NCBI RefSeq assembly: GCF_001042525.2
Contig: NZ_CP011921.2
Location: forward strand, 186,001 to 250,000
Length of the DNA stretch: 64,000 nucleotides
Reading direction: 5' to 3'
Source of the DNA: Francisella orientalis FNO12
GTDB taxonomy: Bacteria > Pseudomonadota > Gammaproteobacteria > Francisellales > Francisellaceae
In this document: positions 30,800 to 41,707 of the stretch, piece by piece
Layout: each line of letters begins with the position of its first letter
Position numbering within the stretch: position 1 is the stretch's first letter
Position numbers and translations under genes: made by a program
Notes under the pieces: model-generated
Databases searched by the model: none
What the model saw: the letters and a program-made list of their open reading frames with translations, nothing else
Told to the model about the DNA's origin: nothing

Positions 30800-31231
30800 A
30801 TGAAATTAAATACAATTGCTCCTGCTGCTGGCTCTAAAAATGCTCCTAAAAGACTAGGGCGTGGTATTGGAAGTGGTTTAGGTAAAACTTCTGGTAAAGG
30901 CCATAAAGGTCAAAAAGCTCGTTCAGGTGGCTATCATAAAGTAGGTTTTGAAGGCGGTCAGATGCCTATACAAAGAAGATTGCCAAAATTTGGTTTTACT
31001 TCCGCGTCTAAAAGATTTGTTGCTGAAATTAGGTTGCATGAATTAAATAATGTAGCTCTTGAAGAAGTAACATTAGATAGTTTAAAAGATTCTACTCTTA
31101 TAAGAAAAGATATCAAATCAGTAAAAATAATAGTTAGTGGAGAAATCCAAAAAGCGGTTAGCCTTAAGGGTATAGCTTTCACTAAAGGTGCTAAAGAAGC
31201 TATTGAAAAAGCTGGTGGTAAGGTAGAGTAA
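30800..31231 (+). CDS. rplO: 50S ribosomal protein L15
   Basis: 143 residues; [42 protein letters not shown] and [17 protein letters not shown] are L15 signatures. secY follows after ten bases. Confidence 0.98.
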   Translation: MKLNTIAPAAGSKNAPKRLGRGIGSGLGKTSGKGHKGQKARSGGYHKVGFEGGQMPIQRRLPKFGFTSASKRFVAEIRLHELNNVALEEVTLDSLKDSTLIRKDIKSVKIIVSGEIQKAVSLKGIAFTKGAKEAIEKAGGKVE

Positions 31232-31241
31232 GATTTAAGAT

Positions 31242-32567
31242 ATGTCAAAGTATAATAGTGCTTCTGGTACAACAGGTGAATTGAAATCAAGACTAATTTT
31301 TGTAGTTATTGCGATATTAGTATTTAGATTGGGTGTATATATTCCTATACCTAATATTGATCCTACTAAATTAGTTGAGATTATATCAAATCAACACTCA
31401 TCAACAGGTGGCTTGATGAGTATGTTTAATATGTTCTCTGGAGGTGCTCTTACTCAAATGAGTATTTTTGCTTTGGGTGTGATGCCTTATATTTTGGCAT
31501 CTATTATTTTTCAGATGCTTTCTGCTGTATATCCTAAGTTTATAGAGCTGAAAAAAGAAGGCGAATCTGGTCAAAAGAAAATAACTCAATATACAAGATA
31601 CTTAACTCTTGCTTTGGCTATAGTACAATCATTTGGTATTGTTGCGTTTGTATTGCATCAGGATGGTTTGGTTACCACAAACAATATGGGGTTATTTTAT
31701 TTAACTACTATTGTTTCAGTAACTACAGGTAGTATGTTTTTGATGTGGTTAGGTGAGCAAATTACAGAAAGAGGTGTAGGTAATGGAATATCACTACTAA
31801 TCTTCTCTGGTATTGTTGCGAACTTACCATTTGAGATCTCTAATACGCTATCACAGGCCAACCAACATGTAATATCTTACTTATCTGTTTGGGTTCTATT
31901 GATACTTCTTTTGCTAGTAATTGCTTTTGTGGTATTTATGGAAAGTGCTCAAAGAAAAATTACAGTAAACTATGCTAAGAGACAGCAGGGCAGAAAAATG
32001 TTTGCTGCTCAAACTAGTCATTTGCCATTGAAACTAAACATGGCAGGTGTGATCCCAGCAATTTTTGCATCATCTATACTTATGGTGCCTGGTGTATTGC
32101 TTGGTTGGTTGTCTAACTATAATTCACTTGATTGGTTTGCTGATGTTGCAGAACTATTACAGCCTGGTAGTATTGTATATACTGTAGTATTCGCTGCGAC
32201 AATTATTTTCTTTTGTTTCTTCTATACTTCATTGGTTTTTAATCCAAAAGAAACAGCAGATAATCTTAAAAAATCTGGTGCTTACATTTCTGGTGTGAGA
32301 CCTGGTGAGCAAACAGCTAAGTATATTGATACAGTTATGACTAGACTAACTTTGGTTGGTTCACTGTACATCACAGCAATATGTTTATTGCCAATTTTTG
32401 TGGTTAAGTTCTTTGCTCAAGGACTATCATTTACATTTGGCGGTACTTCTTTACTAATTGTAGTAGTTGTAATGATGGACTTTATGGCTCAGGTTAGATC
32501 TCATATGATGTCAACACAGTATGATTCTTTACTAAAGAAAGCAAATCTTAGTGGTAAGAGAAAATAG
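31242..32567 (+). CDS. secY: preprotein translocase subunit SecY
   Basis: 441 residues with ten predicted membrane spans forming the protein-conducting channel of the Sec system. Visible signatures are [13 protein letters not shown] near the first span, the plug/TM2 region [37 protein letters not shown]-type text ([13 protein letters not shown]) and [10 protein letters not shown] in the last cytoplasmic loop. Length is normal. It is in its usual place between rplO and rpmJ. Confidence 0.98.
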   Translation: MSKYNSASGTTGELKSRLIFVVIAILVFRLGVYIPIPNIDPTKLVEIISNQHSSTGGLMSMFNMFSGGALTQMSIFALGVMPYILASIIFQMLSAVYPKFIELKKEGESGQKKITQYTRYLTLALAIVQSFGIVAFVLHQDGLVTTNNMGLFYLTTIVSVTTGSMFLMWLGEQITERGVGNGISLLIFSGIVANLPFEISNTLSQANQHVISYLSVWVLLILLLLVIAFVVFMESAQRKITVNYAKRQQGRKMFAAQTSHLPLKLNMAGVIPAIFASSILMVPGVLLGWLSNYNSLDWFADVAELLQPGSIVYTVVFAATIIFFCFFYTSLVFNPKETADNLKKSGAYISGVRPGEQTAKYIDTVMTRLTLVGSLYITAICLLPIFVVKFFAQGLSFTFGGTSLLIVVVVMMDFMAQVRSHMMSTQYDSLLKKANLSGKRK

Positions 32568-32590
32568 AGAAATATTTTTGGAGAAATATA

Positions 32591-32704
32591 ATGAAAGTTA
32601 GAGCTTCAGTTAAAAAAATGTGTAGAAACTGTAAAGTTATCAAACGTAATAGAGTTGTTCGTGTGATATGTACAGACCTTAGACATAAGCAAAGACAAGG
32701 TTAA
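32591..32704 (+). CDS. rpmJ: 50S ribosomal protein L36
   Basis: 37 residues: begins [19 protein letters not shown] and ends DLRHKQRQG. The zinc ligands C11, C14, C27 and H32 are all present, so this is the zinc-binding form. It starts 23 bases after secY with a GGAGA site, and ends the spc group. Confidence 0.96.
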   Translation: MKVRASVKKMCRNCKVIKRNRVVRVICTDLRHKQRQG

Positions 32705-32707
32705 TCG

Positions 32708-32733
32708 ATCAAGCAAATTAAATAAAGCTTGAT
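32708..32733 (+). terminator. hairpin after rpmJ, possible terminator
   Basis: ATCAAGC (32708-32714) and GCTTGAT (32727-32733) form a perfect 7-bp stem with a 12-base AT loop, followed within a few bases by TATTTGTTTTT. It starts only four bases after the rpmJ stop, in the 117-base gap before rpsM. A weak terminator or processing site at the spc/alpha boundary is likely. Confidence 0.5.
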
Positions 32734-32821
32734 TATTTGTTTTTAAAAAGCTATCCTAGCAAGTTACAAAATGCAACAGATGGCAACTAAATTAAGAATA
32801 ATTATTAGGAGTGAAGTAGAG

Positions 32822-33178
32822 ATGGCTCGTATAGCTGGTGTTAATATTCCTGTTCATAAACATACAGTGATAGGATTAACTACAATTTATGGAATAGGTA
32901 AAACAAGAGCGCAACAAATTTGCCAATCTTGCAAAGTAGATCCAACTGTTAAGATTAAAGATTTATCTGAAGAACTGATTGAAACTTTAAGAACAGAAGT
33001 TGCTAAGTTTACGGTAGAAGGCGATTTACGCCGTGAAGTTTCTATGGACATAAAAAGACTTATGGACTTAGGTTGCTTCATAGGTAGAAGACATCGTCGT
33101 AGCCTTCCTGTAAGAGGACAAAGAACGAAGACTAATGCACGTACTCGTAAGGGTCCAAGAAAGCCAATAAAGGCGTAA
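32822..33178 (+). CDS. rpsM: 30S ribosomal protein S13
   Basis: 118 residues from ATG 32822 ([14 protein letters not shown]); in-frame ATGs at 32771 and 32780 give non-family extensions. [21 protein letters not shown]-type text ([20 protein letters not shown]) and the basic C-terminal tail identify S13. The gene starts the alpha group. An AGGAG site precedes the chosen start. Confidence 0.97.
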   Translation: MARIAGVNIPVHKHTVIGLTTIYGIGKTRAQQICQSCKVDPTVKIKDLSEELIETLRTEVAKFTVEGDLRREVSMDIKRLMDLGCFIGRRHRRSLPVRGQRTKTNARTRKGPRKPIKA

Positions 33179-33214
33179 TACAATTATAACTATAAAGATT
33201 AAAGGGTAGATTAT

Positions 33215-33604
33215 ATGGCTAAGTCTGTTAGATCATCAAAGAAAAAAGTAAAAAGAGTAGTGACTGATGCAGTTGCTCATATTTACTCATCTTTTAATAA
33301 CACTATAGTAACTATTACTGATAGACAAGGTAATGCTTTATCTTGGGCTACTTCTGGTGGTAGTGGCTTTAGAGGTTCAAGAAAAAGTACACCTTTCGCT
33401 GCTCAGGTAGCTGCTGAAAGAGCCGCTGATATGGCTCTTGAGTACGGTGTAAAAAACGTAGATGTTTTAGTAAAAGGACCTGGTTCAGGTAGAGATTCTG
33501 CTGTTAGAGCTTTAAATGCTAAAAACTTAAAAGTAACAAGCATAACAGATGTGACTCCATTACCTCATAATGGTTGTCGTCCTCCTAAGAAACGTCGTGT
33601 TTAA
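33215..33604 (+). CDS. rpsK: 30S ribosomal protein S11
   Basis: 129 residues; [41 protein letters not shown] and the C-terminal [18 protein letters not shown] are diagnostic of S11, which supports the platform near the mRNA exit. Confidence 0.98.
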
Positions 33605-33625
33605 TATTTTAAAGGGAAATTAATA

Positions 33626-34246
33626 ATGGCTAGATATCTAGGACCAAAATGTAAACTTTCTAGAAGAGAAGGTACAGACTTATTTTTAAAAAGTGGCGTA
33701 AAAGCTAACGACGAAAAATGTAAAATGAATACTGCACCAGGTCAACATGGAGCAAGAAGAGCGCGCCTATCTGACTATGGTTTACAGTTAAGAGAAAAGC
33801 AAAAAGTTCGTCGTATGTACGGTGTTTTAGAAGGTCAATTCAAAAAATACTATGTTGAAGCTAATAGAAGAAAAGGTAACACTGGTGCTACTTTGTTAGA
33901 AATATTAGAATCAAGGTTAGACAATGTTATTTATAGAATGGGCTTTGCTGCTACACGTGCTGAAGCTAGACAGCTTGTTGTGCATAAAGGTATTTTAGTT
34001 AATGGACATACTTGTAATGTTCCCTCAGCTCAAGTTAAAGCTGGTGATGTAGTTGCTGTTAGAGAAAAAGCTAAAAAGCAGTTAAGAATTCAAAATGCTG
34101 TTGAGCTTGCTAAGCATAGAAAAGAACTTTCTTGGATTGATGTTAATACTGATTCTTTAGAAGGTACTATGAAGTCTTCACCAGACAGATCAGAATTATC
34201 TGCAGACATAAATGAACAGTTAATCATCGAGCTTTACTCTAAGTGA
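33626..34246 (+). CDS. rpsD: 30S ribosomal protein S4
   Basis: 206 residues; [38 protein letters not shown] and the S4 RNA-binding domain around [24 protein letters not shown]4 nucleates 16S assembly and in E. coli represses the alpha operon. Confidence 0.98.
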   Translation: MARYLGPKCKLSRREGTDLFLKSGVKANDEKCKMNTAPGQHGARRARLSDYGLQLREKQKVRRMYGVLEGQFKKYYVEANRRKGNTGATLLEILESRLDNVIYRMGFAATRAEARQLVVHKGILVNGHTCNVPSAQVKAGDVVAVREKAKKQLRIQNAVELAKHRKELSWIDVNTDSLEGTMKSSPDRSELSADINEQLIIELYSK

Positions 34247-34303
34247 TATTTTATTATTTTTTTAAAGACTCGTATATAGCCTTATTTCAAGGAGATTTTT
34301 TTA

Positions 34304-35275
34304 GTGAGTAATAATAATTCAAATCAGGAATTTGTACCTAATATACAGCTTAAAGAAGAGTTAGGGGCTTTTGGATATAAAATTCAAGTTTCTCCTGTAG
34401 AAAAAGGTATGGCTCATATCCTTGGTAACTCTATTAGAAGATTTTTATTATCTTCATTGTCAGGTGCTTCTATTATTAAAGTCAATATTAGTGGTGTTCT
34501 ACATGAATACTCGACTTTAGAAGATGTTAAAGAAGACGTTGTTGAGATTGTTTCTAATCTGAAGAAGGTTGCAATAAAACTTGATAAAAATGTATCAAAA
34601 GTAGAATTAGAGCTATCAGTAACTAAGTCTGGTGTTGTGACTGCTGGCGATTTCAAAACTACTCAAGGTATTGAAATAATTAACAAGGATCAACCTATTG
34701 CTACTCTAACTAATGAAAGAGAATTCAGCTTAGTAGCTACCGTCAGTGTAGGTAGAAATGTTGGAATCCTTTCAGCATTACCAACCGAACTTGAAAAAGT
34801 TGGAGATATAGCAGTTGATGCTGATTTTAATCCGATAAAAAGAGTTGCTTTTGAAATCTTTGATAATGGTGCTAGTGAGACTCTAGAAGTATTTGTGAAA
34901 ACAAATGGTACTATTGAGTCACTAGCAGCTGTTACAAAAGCTCTTAAGTATTTCTGTGAGCAGATATCGGTATTTGTATCTCTTAGAGTACCTAGCAATG
35001 GTAAAACTGGAGATGCTTTATTAGATTCTAATATTGATCCTATATTGCTTAAACCAATTGATGACCTAGAGTTAACTGTTAGATCATCTAATTGTTTGAG
35101 AGCAGAAAATATCAAGTATTTAGGTGACTTAGTACAGTATTCAGAATCACAGCTTATAAAGATACCTAATTTAGGTAAAAAATCTCTAAATGAGATCAAG
35201 CAAATATTAATAGATAACAACTTATCTCTAGGTGTTCAAATTGATAATTTTAGAGAATTAGTTGAAGGAAAATAA
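34304..35275 (+). CDS. rpoA: DNA-directed RNA polymerase alpha subunit
   Basis: 323 residues from a GTG start preceded by AAGGAGA. The N-terminal assembly domain is complete ([21 protein letters not shown] in place of the usual GxTLGNALRR text). The C-terminal domain is present, with [20 protein letters not shown] and [16 protein letters not shown]. The Arg of TVRSSN matches the E. coli UP-element contact R265. Francisella is known to encode two different alpha subunits; the copy in the ribosomal cluster is the one usually called alpha1. The second copy is outside this window. Confidence 0.95.
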   Translation: MSNNNSNQEFVPNIQLKEELGAFGYKIQVSPVEKGMAHILGNSIRRFLLSSLSGASIIKVNISGVLHEYSTLEDVKEDVVEIVSNLKKVAIKLDKNVSKVELELSVTKSGVVTAGDFKTTQGIEIINKDQPIATLTNEREFSLVATVSVGRNVGILSALPTELEKVGDIAVDADFNPIKRVAFEIFDNGASETLEVFVKTNGTIESLAAVTKALKYFCEQISVFVSLRVPSNGKTGDALLDSNIDPILLKPIDDLELTVRSSNCLRAENIKYLGDLVQYSESQLIKIPNLGKKSLNEIKQILIDNNLSLGVQIDNFRELVEGK

Positions 35276-35321
35276 ACATATATAGTAATCATATAATATT
35301 AACTATAAAGGAGTAATTACT

Positions 35322-35759
35322 ATGAGACATCTTAAAAAAGGTAGTAAATTCGGCAGAACTAGTAGTCATAGAAAAGCTATGTTTAAGAACATGTCAGCAT
35401 CTTTGATTAATCATGAGCTTATTAAAACTACTTTACCAAAAGCTAAAGAGTTAAGAACTATAGTTGAGCCTCTAGTAACATTAGCTAAAAGAGAATATAA
35501 ATTAAGAAATGAATTAGATGTTAATTCTAATGAGTTTAAAGCACAATCAGTTGCTCTTAGAAGACAAGCTTTCGACTTCTTAAGAAATAAAGCTGCTGTA
35601 ATTAAGCTTTTTGAAGAGTTTGGTGCTCGTTATGCTAAAAGAGCAGGTGGTTATACTAGAATTCTTAAGTGTGGTTATAGATTCGGTGATAAAGCTCCTA
35701 TGGCTTTCATTGAATTGGTTGATAGACCTCAAGTTGAAGAATCAGCTGACGAAGAATAA
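35322..35759 (+). CDS. rplQ: 50S ribosomal protein L17
   Basis: 145 residues; [47 protein letters not shown] and [23 protein letters not shown] are diagnostic. It is the last gene of the alpha group, 46 bases after rpoA, with an AAGGAG site. Confidence 0.98.
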   Translation: MRHLKKGSKFGRTSSHRKAMFKNMSASLINHELIKTTLPKAKELRTIVEPLVTLAKREYKLRNELDVNSNEFKAQSVALRRQAFDFLRNKAAVIKLFEEFGARYAKRAGGYTRILKCGYRFGDKAPMAFIELVDRPQVEESADEE

Positions 35760-35851
35760 TAATCCCTTTTCTATATTTATCTTTAACAAATATTTCTATT
35801 TTAAATTTAACCTATACTTATAAATTTTGCTAAACTCTTAATAAAAGAGTT

Positions 35852-36544
35852 ATGAAAAATTATCATATGTTACAAAAAATTTATCAGAGTATAATAATTG
35901 TTCTTGTTATTATAGATTCTTTTACTTTAATTGCTCAGATCGATTAAGGTGATATTGATTATCTAAATTATATTAATATAACTTTCTCAGCTATATTTTC
36001 TATTGAGTATATTGTTAGATTAATTATTGCTCGTAGAAAACTAGTTTTTATTTTCGGCTTTTATAATGTTATTGATTTTATAGCTATATTTTTACCATTA
36101 ATATTATCATTGTTTGGTATTAATTCTCATGAGTTAATAGTTTTGAGGTTACAAAGAGTATTCAAAATTTTCCAGAATACAGCAATTATGAATAGATTAA
36201 TTAATGTATTTAAAAAAATCTATCTCAAGTTATTGGTATCATACTGCTTAATTTTTGTAATATTGATAATATCTTGTATCTGGATGTTTTATGCTGAGCA
36301 TGATGCTCAACCTCAGGTTTTTTCATCTATATCCAATACTTTGTGGTGGGGTGTTATTACTCTTACTACGGTAGGTTATGGAGATATGTTTCCTATCACA
36401 CTTTTAGGCAGGTTAATAGCAGTAATAGTTTCTATGTTGGGAATTGGCGTTTTCGCTATCCCAAGTAGTTTGATTGGGGGCGCTTTTATTGACGAAATAC
36501 ATTAAGAAAGAGAATTAGCTGCTAAAAATAAACGAAAAGTATAA
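35852..36544 (+). pseudogene. voltage-gated-type potassium channel with two nonsense codons
   Basis: One reading frame from ATG 35852 to TAA 36542-36544 encodes a Kv-like channel of about 230 residues. Hydrophobic S1-S4-like segments include FSIEYIVRLIIARRK, with basic residues. The pore has the K+ selectivity filter TTVGYGDMFP (about codon 170) between two spans. TAA at 35945-35947 (codon 32) and TAA at 36503-36505 (before ERELAAKNKRKV) interrupt without frame change. The first stop precludes a full-length product, although re-initiation at a later start could still give a pore fragment. Confidence 0.85.
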
Positions 36545-36582
36545 TAATTATCTAAAAAGCATTTTTTATATACTAAAAAGTC

Positions 36583-36609
36583 TTGAAAAAATAGTAATAA
36601 CTCTCATAT
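36583..36609 (+). promoter_or_regulatory. sigma32-type heat-shock promoter of htpG
   Basis: TTGAAA (36583-36588, within CTTGAAA) and TCTCATAT (36602-36609) are separated by 13 bases. The sigma32 consensus is TTGAAA, 11-16 bases, CCCCATNT; five of the seven informative positions in the -10 match. The site is 53 bases upstream of the htpG start. It fits regulation of a chaperone gene by heat. Confidence 0.65.
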
Positions 36610-36661
36610 ACATATTTGTCATAAAGTTATTTGAAAAGTATAACAAAAGAGGGTTCTATAA

Positions 36662-38548
36662 ATGTCAGAGAAAAAATATACATTTGAAACAGAAGTTGAT
36701 AAGTTGCTTCATCTTGTGATCCATTCATTATATTCAAATCGAGAAATCTTCTTAAGGGAGCTTGTATCTAATAGCTCTGATGCTATCGAGAAGTTAAGAT
36801 ATGAAAGTATCTCAAATGCAGCTTTGAATGAAGATGATAATGATTATGCTATCAGAATTGATTTTGATAAAGATGCAAAAACAATTACTGTTAGTGATAA
36901 TGGTATTGGTATGACTGAAGAAGAAGTTATTGAGAACCTTGGTACAATCGCAAAATCAGGTACTAAGAAGTTTTTAGAAAGCTTAACTGGTGATAAAAGT
37001 AAAGATAATGACTTAATTGGTCAGTTTGGTGTTGGTTTTTATTCATCATTTATCGTTGCTGATAAAGTTACAGTTAGAACTAGAAAAGCAGGTCAAGATA
37101 AATCTCAAGCTACTAAATGGGTTTCAGATGCTCAAAATGGCTTCACAGTTGAGACTATTACAAAAGAGAAGCGTGGTACAGAGATTACTCTTCATATTAA
37201 AGAAGAGCACTTAGATTTACTTGAGTTTCATTTGCTTAAAGGTCTGGTTAATAAGTATTCAGATTGTATCAATACTCCGATTCAAATGAAAAAAGTTGAG
37301 CACGATAAAGATGGTAAAGAAACTATCAAAGATGGGTATGAGACAATAAACAATACTAAGGCTATTTGGTTAAGATTAAAAGAAGAAGTAACTGATGAAG
37401 AGTATCAAGAGTTTTATAAATATATTTCTCATGATTTTGCAAATGCTTCAATGTGGATACATAACAAAGTAGAAGGTAATCTTGAGTATAATAGCTTGTT
37501 GTATATTCCTGAGAATAAGCCTTTTGATTTCTGGAATAGAGATAAGGATTATGGACTATCACTATATGTGCGTAGAGTCTTTATTATGGAGAATAAGGAA
37601 TTATTACCTCCATATTTAAGATTTGTTAAGGGTGTGATTGATTCTGCTGATTTGCCACTTAATGTATCGCGTGAGATATTACAGCATAATAAAGTTATTG
37701 ATAAGATTAAAAAAGCGATAACAACTAAAATTCTAAGCGAACTTAAGAAGCTAGCTAGTAAAGATACAGAAAAATATCAAAAGTTCTGGGATAGTTTTGG
37801 TCAGGTGCTGAAAGAAGGTGTTTCTGATGATTACTCAAACAAAGAAAAGATCGCAGGCTTATTAAGATTTGCGACTACTGAAAGTGGTGATGCTAAGCAG
37901 ACTGTATCATTAGCTGATTACATTTCACGCATGAAAGAAGGTCAAGATACTATTTACTATATTACATCTGATAGTTATAAGGCTGCTGTAAATAATCCGC
38001 AACTTGAAGCATTCAAGAAGAAAGGTATCGAAGTTATCTTGATGACAGATAGAATCGATGAATGGATGATGTCTACTTTGACTGAGTTTGATGGTAAGCA
38101 TATGAAGTCTATTATCAAAGGTGATATCGATCTTCATAAATTTGAGACTCCAGAGAACAAAGAAAAATTCGAGAAAGAAGCGAAAGACTTTGAAAGTGTT
38201 TTAAAAGAAATCAAAGAAGTTTTAAAAGATAAGGTTGAGGAAGTACGTTTGTCTAAGCGTTTGACAGATTCTCCAAGCTGTGTGGTTGTAAATGACTATG
38301 GTATGAGCCTACATATGCAAAAGATGATGGAAGAAGCTGGTCAAGGGTTTATGCCTGGTATGGGTATGAAGCCTATCTTAGAGCTTAATGCAGAGCATAA
38401 TTTAGTTCAAAAGCTTAAAAATGAAGCAGATACAGAAATATTTGCTGACTTATCTGAGCTTTTACTTCTTCAGGCAATGTTTGTCGAAGGTGCTAAGATA
38501 GAAGATCCAATGGCTTTTGTTAAGCTTGTAAATAAATATATTAGATAG
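36662..38548 (+). CDS. htpG: chaperone HtpG (Hsp90 family)
   Basis: 628 residues; the GHKL ATPase domain shows [33 protein letters not shown] and [17 protein letters not shown]. The middle domain carries [16 protein letters not shown] and the catalytic-loop Arg region [15 protein letters not shown]. The C-terminal dimerisation domain is present. It helps fold or stabilise client proteins, especially after heat. Length is normal, and a sigma32-like promoter lies just upstream. Confidence 0.98.
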   Translation: MSEKKYTFETEVDKLLHLVIHSLYSNREIFLRELVSNSSDAIEKLRYESISNAALNEDDNDYAIRIDFDKDAKTITVSDNGIGMTEEEVIENLGTIAKSGTKKFLESLTGDKSKDNDLIGQFGVGFYSSFIVADKVTVRTRKAGQDKSQATKWVSDAQNGFTVETITKEKRGTEITLHIKEEHLDLLEFHLLKGLVNKYSDCINTPIQMKKVEHDKDGKETIKDGYETINNTKAIWLRLKEEVTDEEYQEFYKYISHDFANASMWIHNKVEGNLEYNSLLYIPENKPFDFWNRDKDYGLSLYVRRVFIMENKELLPPYLRFVKGVIDSADLPLNVSREILQHNKVIDKIKKAITTKILSELKKLASKDTEKYQKFWDSFGQVLKEGVSDDYSNKEKIAGLLRFATTESGDAKQTVSLADYISRMKEGQDTIYYITSDSYKAAVNNPQLEAFKKKGIEVILMTDRIDEWMMSTLTEFDGKHMKSIIKGDIDLHKFETPENKEKFEKEAKDFESVLKEIKEVLKDKVEEVRLSKRLTDSPSCVVVNDYGMSLHMQKMMEEAGQGFMPGMGMKPILELNAEHNLVQKLKNEADTEIFADLSELLLLQAMFVEGAKIEDPMAFVKLVNKYIR

Positions 38549-38683
38549 TTTTTTCTCTAAATATTTTATAATAAACTCTAAAAATACATTCACAACTTGT
38601 AATAAGCCTTGATCTTTACACAAGTAACTGTCACAAAGATAACTATTTGTATATCATATTTAATATACAAATGAGGATATATT

Positions 38684-39985
38684 ATAAATAGTCGTAAGTT
38701 TCAAGCTACTTCGGAAGGTAGATCTATTAAAATATCTCAAGTTAATAGTATTATAGATAATGATTTTATTAATGAATTATTAGATGAATTTTCAAAAGAA
38801 TCTATATCAGCCATTTATTTTGGGAATTTGGATGATTTGGAGATTAATTTAAGTATTTTAGACAAATATTGCCCGCCTCTTAATTTTATAAGATGTGAGA
38901 TTTCCTTGGTCAAAGCATATGGACGATACTTATTTGATTTTGAGGAATGTAAGTTTTATGGCAATAAGGAATATAGTTTTGAATATAATAACGATCAAAA
39001 AGAATTAGTTATTTGGAGATTTATTAACTCAATTTGTGTAGGAACTGAAGGTAATAGAAAAGAGTAGTCTCCACAATTTTGTTTTAAAGGAAATGCAGAT
39101 TTAACATTTCAGAATAGGTCGTTTCCTTGCCACATCTATATAGATGGTAAATTCACTGATTTGAAATTCGTAAATATAGTTAATAATCAGAAAATTCTCA
39201 AAAGTACTAATGACTATGATTTAGGTAAAAGAAATCGTAATATGAGTTTTTATAATGGTTCTAGTATTAATGCTAGTAATATAAAATCTATCGAAATAAG
39301 TGATGTTACGGAAGATATGAAATTATTGATATCTGGAGAGATCGGTAAACTTATACTTAATAATTTGGAAATAGATAAACTAAATATAATAAATAGTAGA
39401 TTTAAATCATTGCCTAATTTCGACGATAAATCGTCAATAAAGAACTCTGTAGATATTGACAAAAAATCTTTTGATAATCTTTTAAATATAGAAAAAGCTG
39501 GCTCACTAGAGTTTAGCCGACTAGCAGAATTTTTTAATCGTAATAATGCTTATATGGAAGCACAGCCGCTACATAGACACTATTTGTTGGAAAAAGCTAA
39601 AGAGTCTAAAAATTATGGTTTAAAGTTTTGGGTTTGGTTTTATAGTTTGGTAAATGGTTGTGGGACTAGTTTGCTTAAGCCTTTTATAGGTGTTTTATAC
39701 TGTTGGCTATTTACATATCTGATATTCTTATCATTAAGTATAAAATTAGTAATGTCCGTTAAATCAACAGGAGTAATAGTATATTCTAGTTATTCCGTGC
39801 TATTTTCTATTAAACAGGCTCTTTTAGTAACAGTACCACTATTAGCAACTATTCATAAACCAGAAATTGAAATGCTTGATAATGGACTGTTACAGATATT
39901 TGTAAATTTTCTAATGATAGTTTCTTATTTGTTAGTCTTTCTTATGGCTTTACAGATTAGGAAATTATTAAGGTTAAAGGATTAG
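38684..39985 (+). pseudogene. large hypothetical membrane protein, nonsense-interrupted and without ATG
   Basis: A single open frame runs from about 38684 to TAG/stop at 39983-39985, broken only by a TAG at 39065-39067. The first codons after a GAGGA site read ATA-AAT-AGT-CGT, so the expected start is ATA. The N-terminal 260 residues are hydrophilic with repeat-like short strands. The C-terminal part (FFNRNNAYMEAQPLHRHYLL, then two to three hydrophobic segments at the end) resembles the tail of bacterial pentapeptide-repeat or ion-channel-like membrane proteins. I do not recognise the exact family. It is probably non-functional. Confidence 0.6.
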
Positions 39986-39995
39986 TTTAGATAAT

Positions 39996-40904
39996 TCACT
40001 CTGCTACATGTTTTCCTAGAAGCATATACAAAAGTGCTTTTTGGACAAATTTTCTATTTAGGCTTTGTTGGAAAATAACAGAACATTTATCATCAGGGAG
40101 ATCTTCGCTAACTTCTTTACCTCTTTCCATCGGCATACAATGCATAAAGATAGCATTATTATTTGCGTATGACATTAGCCCTTTATTTACCTGAAATCCT
40201 ACAAAAGCATCTTCTGCTGTTGGTTCAAAGCCCATGCTACACCAAACATCAGTATATACAGCATCACATCCTTTGACAGCTTCTTTAGGATCATGAAAAC
40301 CTTTAACTATACTTAGATCATGAAGTTGATCTAAAATCTTTTTGTCTGGTTTATGACCTTCAGGACATGCATAATGTACCTCTAAGCCGATAGTATTAGC
40401 TAATAATAACAAACTGTATAAGATATTATTAGAATCACCTATATAAGCTATTTTTAGAGAATCTAAACCACCAAGAACTTCTTTTAAAGTTAGTAAGTCT
40501 GCTAATGTTTGGCAAGGATGATATAAGTCTGTTAGAGCATTTATAATAGGAACTTTAGAGTAAAAAACCATTTCCTCAACATCGCTATCAGCAAATGTTC
40601 TAATCACAACAGCAGAGCAATAGTTTTGTATCACTCTAATAAAATCTTTGGGCTGTTCATTCTTTCTCGAAGTTGAGACACTCTCAATTAGATTACCACC
40701 CATTTCGATAATAGCAGCAGAGAAACTAAAACGAGTTCTAAGAGATGGCTTGTCAAAAATCAGAGCAATTATCTTATCTTTTAAGGCATGGTTATATTTT
40801 TGAGGATTAGTTTTCATATCTTGGGCTATTTGCATGATATTTTCAAAATCATTAGTTGTTATTTCTGATCCAGAAAGTAGATGATTAAAAGATAAGTTTT
40901 TCAT
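39996..40904 (-). CDS. argF: ornithine carbamoyltransferase family enzyme
   Basis: 302 residues from ATG 40904 (MKNLSFNHLLSGSEI); the start overlaps the argB stop as ATGA. The carbamoyl phosphate site reads KPSLRTRFSF (usual STRTR) with YHPCQTLADLLT. The ornithine loop reads VWCSMGFE, and the Cys motif reads MHCMPMERG where OTCases usually have HCLPAHRG. These differences leave open whether the substrate is ornithine or an N-acylated form. It carries out the citrulline-forming step. It is the last gene of argC-J-B-F. Confidence 0.85.
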   Translation of the reverse strand: MKNLSFNHLLSGSEITTNDFENIMQIAQDMKTNPQKYNHALKDKIIALIFDKPSLRTRFSFSAAIIEMGGNLIESVSTSRKNEQPKDFIRVIQNYCSAVVIRTFADSDVEEMVFYSKVPIINALTDLYHPCQTLADLLTLKEVLGGLDSLKIAYIGDSNNILYSLLLLANTIGLEVHYACPEGHKPDKKILDQLHDLSIVKGFHDPKEAVKGCDAVYTDVWCSMGFEPTAEDAFVGFQVNKGLMSYANNNAIFMHCMPMERGKEVSEDLPDDKCSVIFQQSLNRKFVQKALLYMLLGKHVAE

Positions 40905-41707
40905 ATTCCTCCTCCAAATACACAAGTTGTTCCTAGTTCTTCTGCATTAAATAATATTTTTTTGGTTAAAATCTTCTCTTGATTACCATTTAGTATGCAG
41001 ATGGTTTTTTTTGAGCAATTTAAAAAGTTTTTTATTGAGTCAAGTTTGATGCTCATTCCACCAATAGCTGTTTTATTTTCAATTAGTTTTGAAATATCTT
41101 TTACAGATAGGCTTTTGATTAGATTACCATTATTATCAAGTACACCATTTTGATCGGTTATATAGATAAGTTCATCGACATCACAAATAATAGCCAGCTC
41201 AGATGCAACATTATTGGCATTGACATTTACTGACTCAAATTTATCGGTAAGACAAATCGTTGCAACTATAGGTATTAGCCCTTGTGGTAGAGCTTTTAGG
41301 ATAACTGTAGGATCAACATCTTTGACTAAACCGACATAACCATATTTATCTTTATCGATTAGGCTACAAGTAATTAAGTTACTATCCTCACCAGATATGC
41401 TAATACCATCTAAATTGATACTACTAAACATTTGCGAGAGCTTTTTGTTAACTCTATATAGAGCCATTTGAATTATTTCCATATGTTCTTTTGGAGTAAC
41501 TCGTAAACCATCTAGAAATTTTGTTTGAACATTGTGCTTTTCTAGACACTTGGTTATAAATTTACCACCACCGTGGACAATGATTATTTCTGCTCCAGCT
41601 TCTTTTAGGTTTTTTATATCAATACATAGATTTATTATAACTTTTTCATCTTCAAGTACTGAGCCACCTAGTTTTATTAGGATTCTTTTATTTGCTAATT
41701 CTTTCAC
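40901..41707 (-). CDS. argB: acetylglutamate kinase
   Basis: 268 residues from a GTG start at 41707, overlapping the argJ stop by four bases (GTGA). Amino acid kinase fold: ILIKLGGSVLED, IIIVHGGGKFITKCLEK, VNVNANNVASELAI and TAIGGMSIKLDS. It phosphorylates N-acetylglutamate, the second step of ornithine synthesis. Coupled translation with argJ and argF is likely given both 4-base overlaps. Confidence 0.93.
   Translation of the reverse strand: MKELANKRILIKLGGSVLEDEKVIINLCIDIKNLKEAGAEIIIVHGGGKFITKCLEKHNVQTKFLDGLRVTPKEHMEIIQMALYRVNKKLSQMFSSINLDGISISGEDSNLITCSLIDKDKYGYVGLVKDVDPTVILKALPQGLIPIVATICLTDKFESVNVNANNVASELAIICDVDELIYITDQNGVLDNNGNLIKSLSVKDISKLIENKTAIGGMSIKLDSIKNFLNCSKKTICILNGNQEKILTKKILFNAEELGTTCVFGGGI

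Noticed and set aside
34690-35220. 176-codon leftward frame opposite rpoA
   Set aside because: Antisense shadow; rpoA is fully supported by domain motifs.
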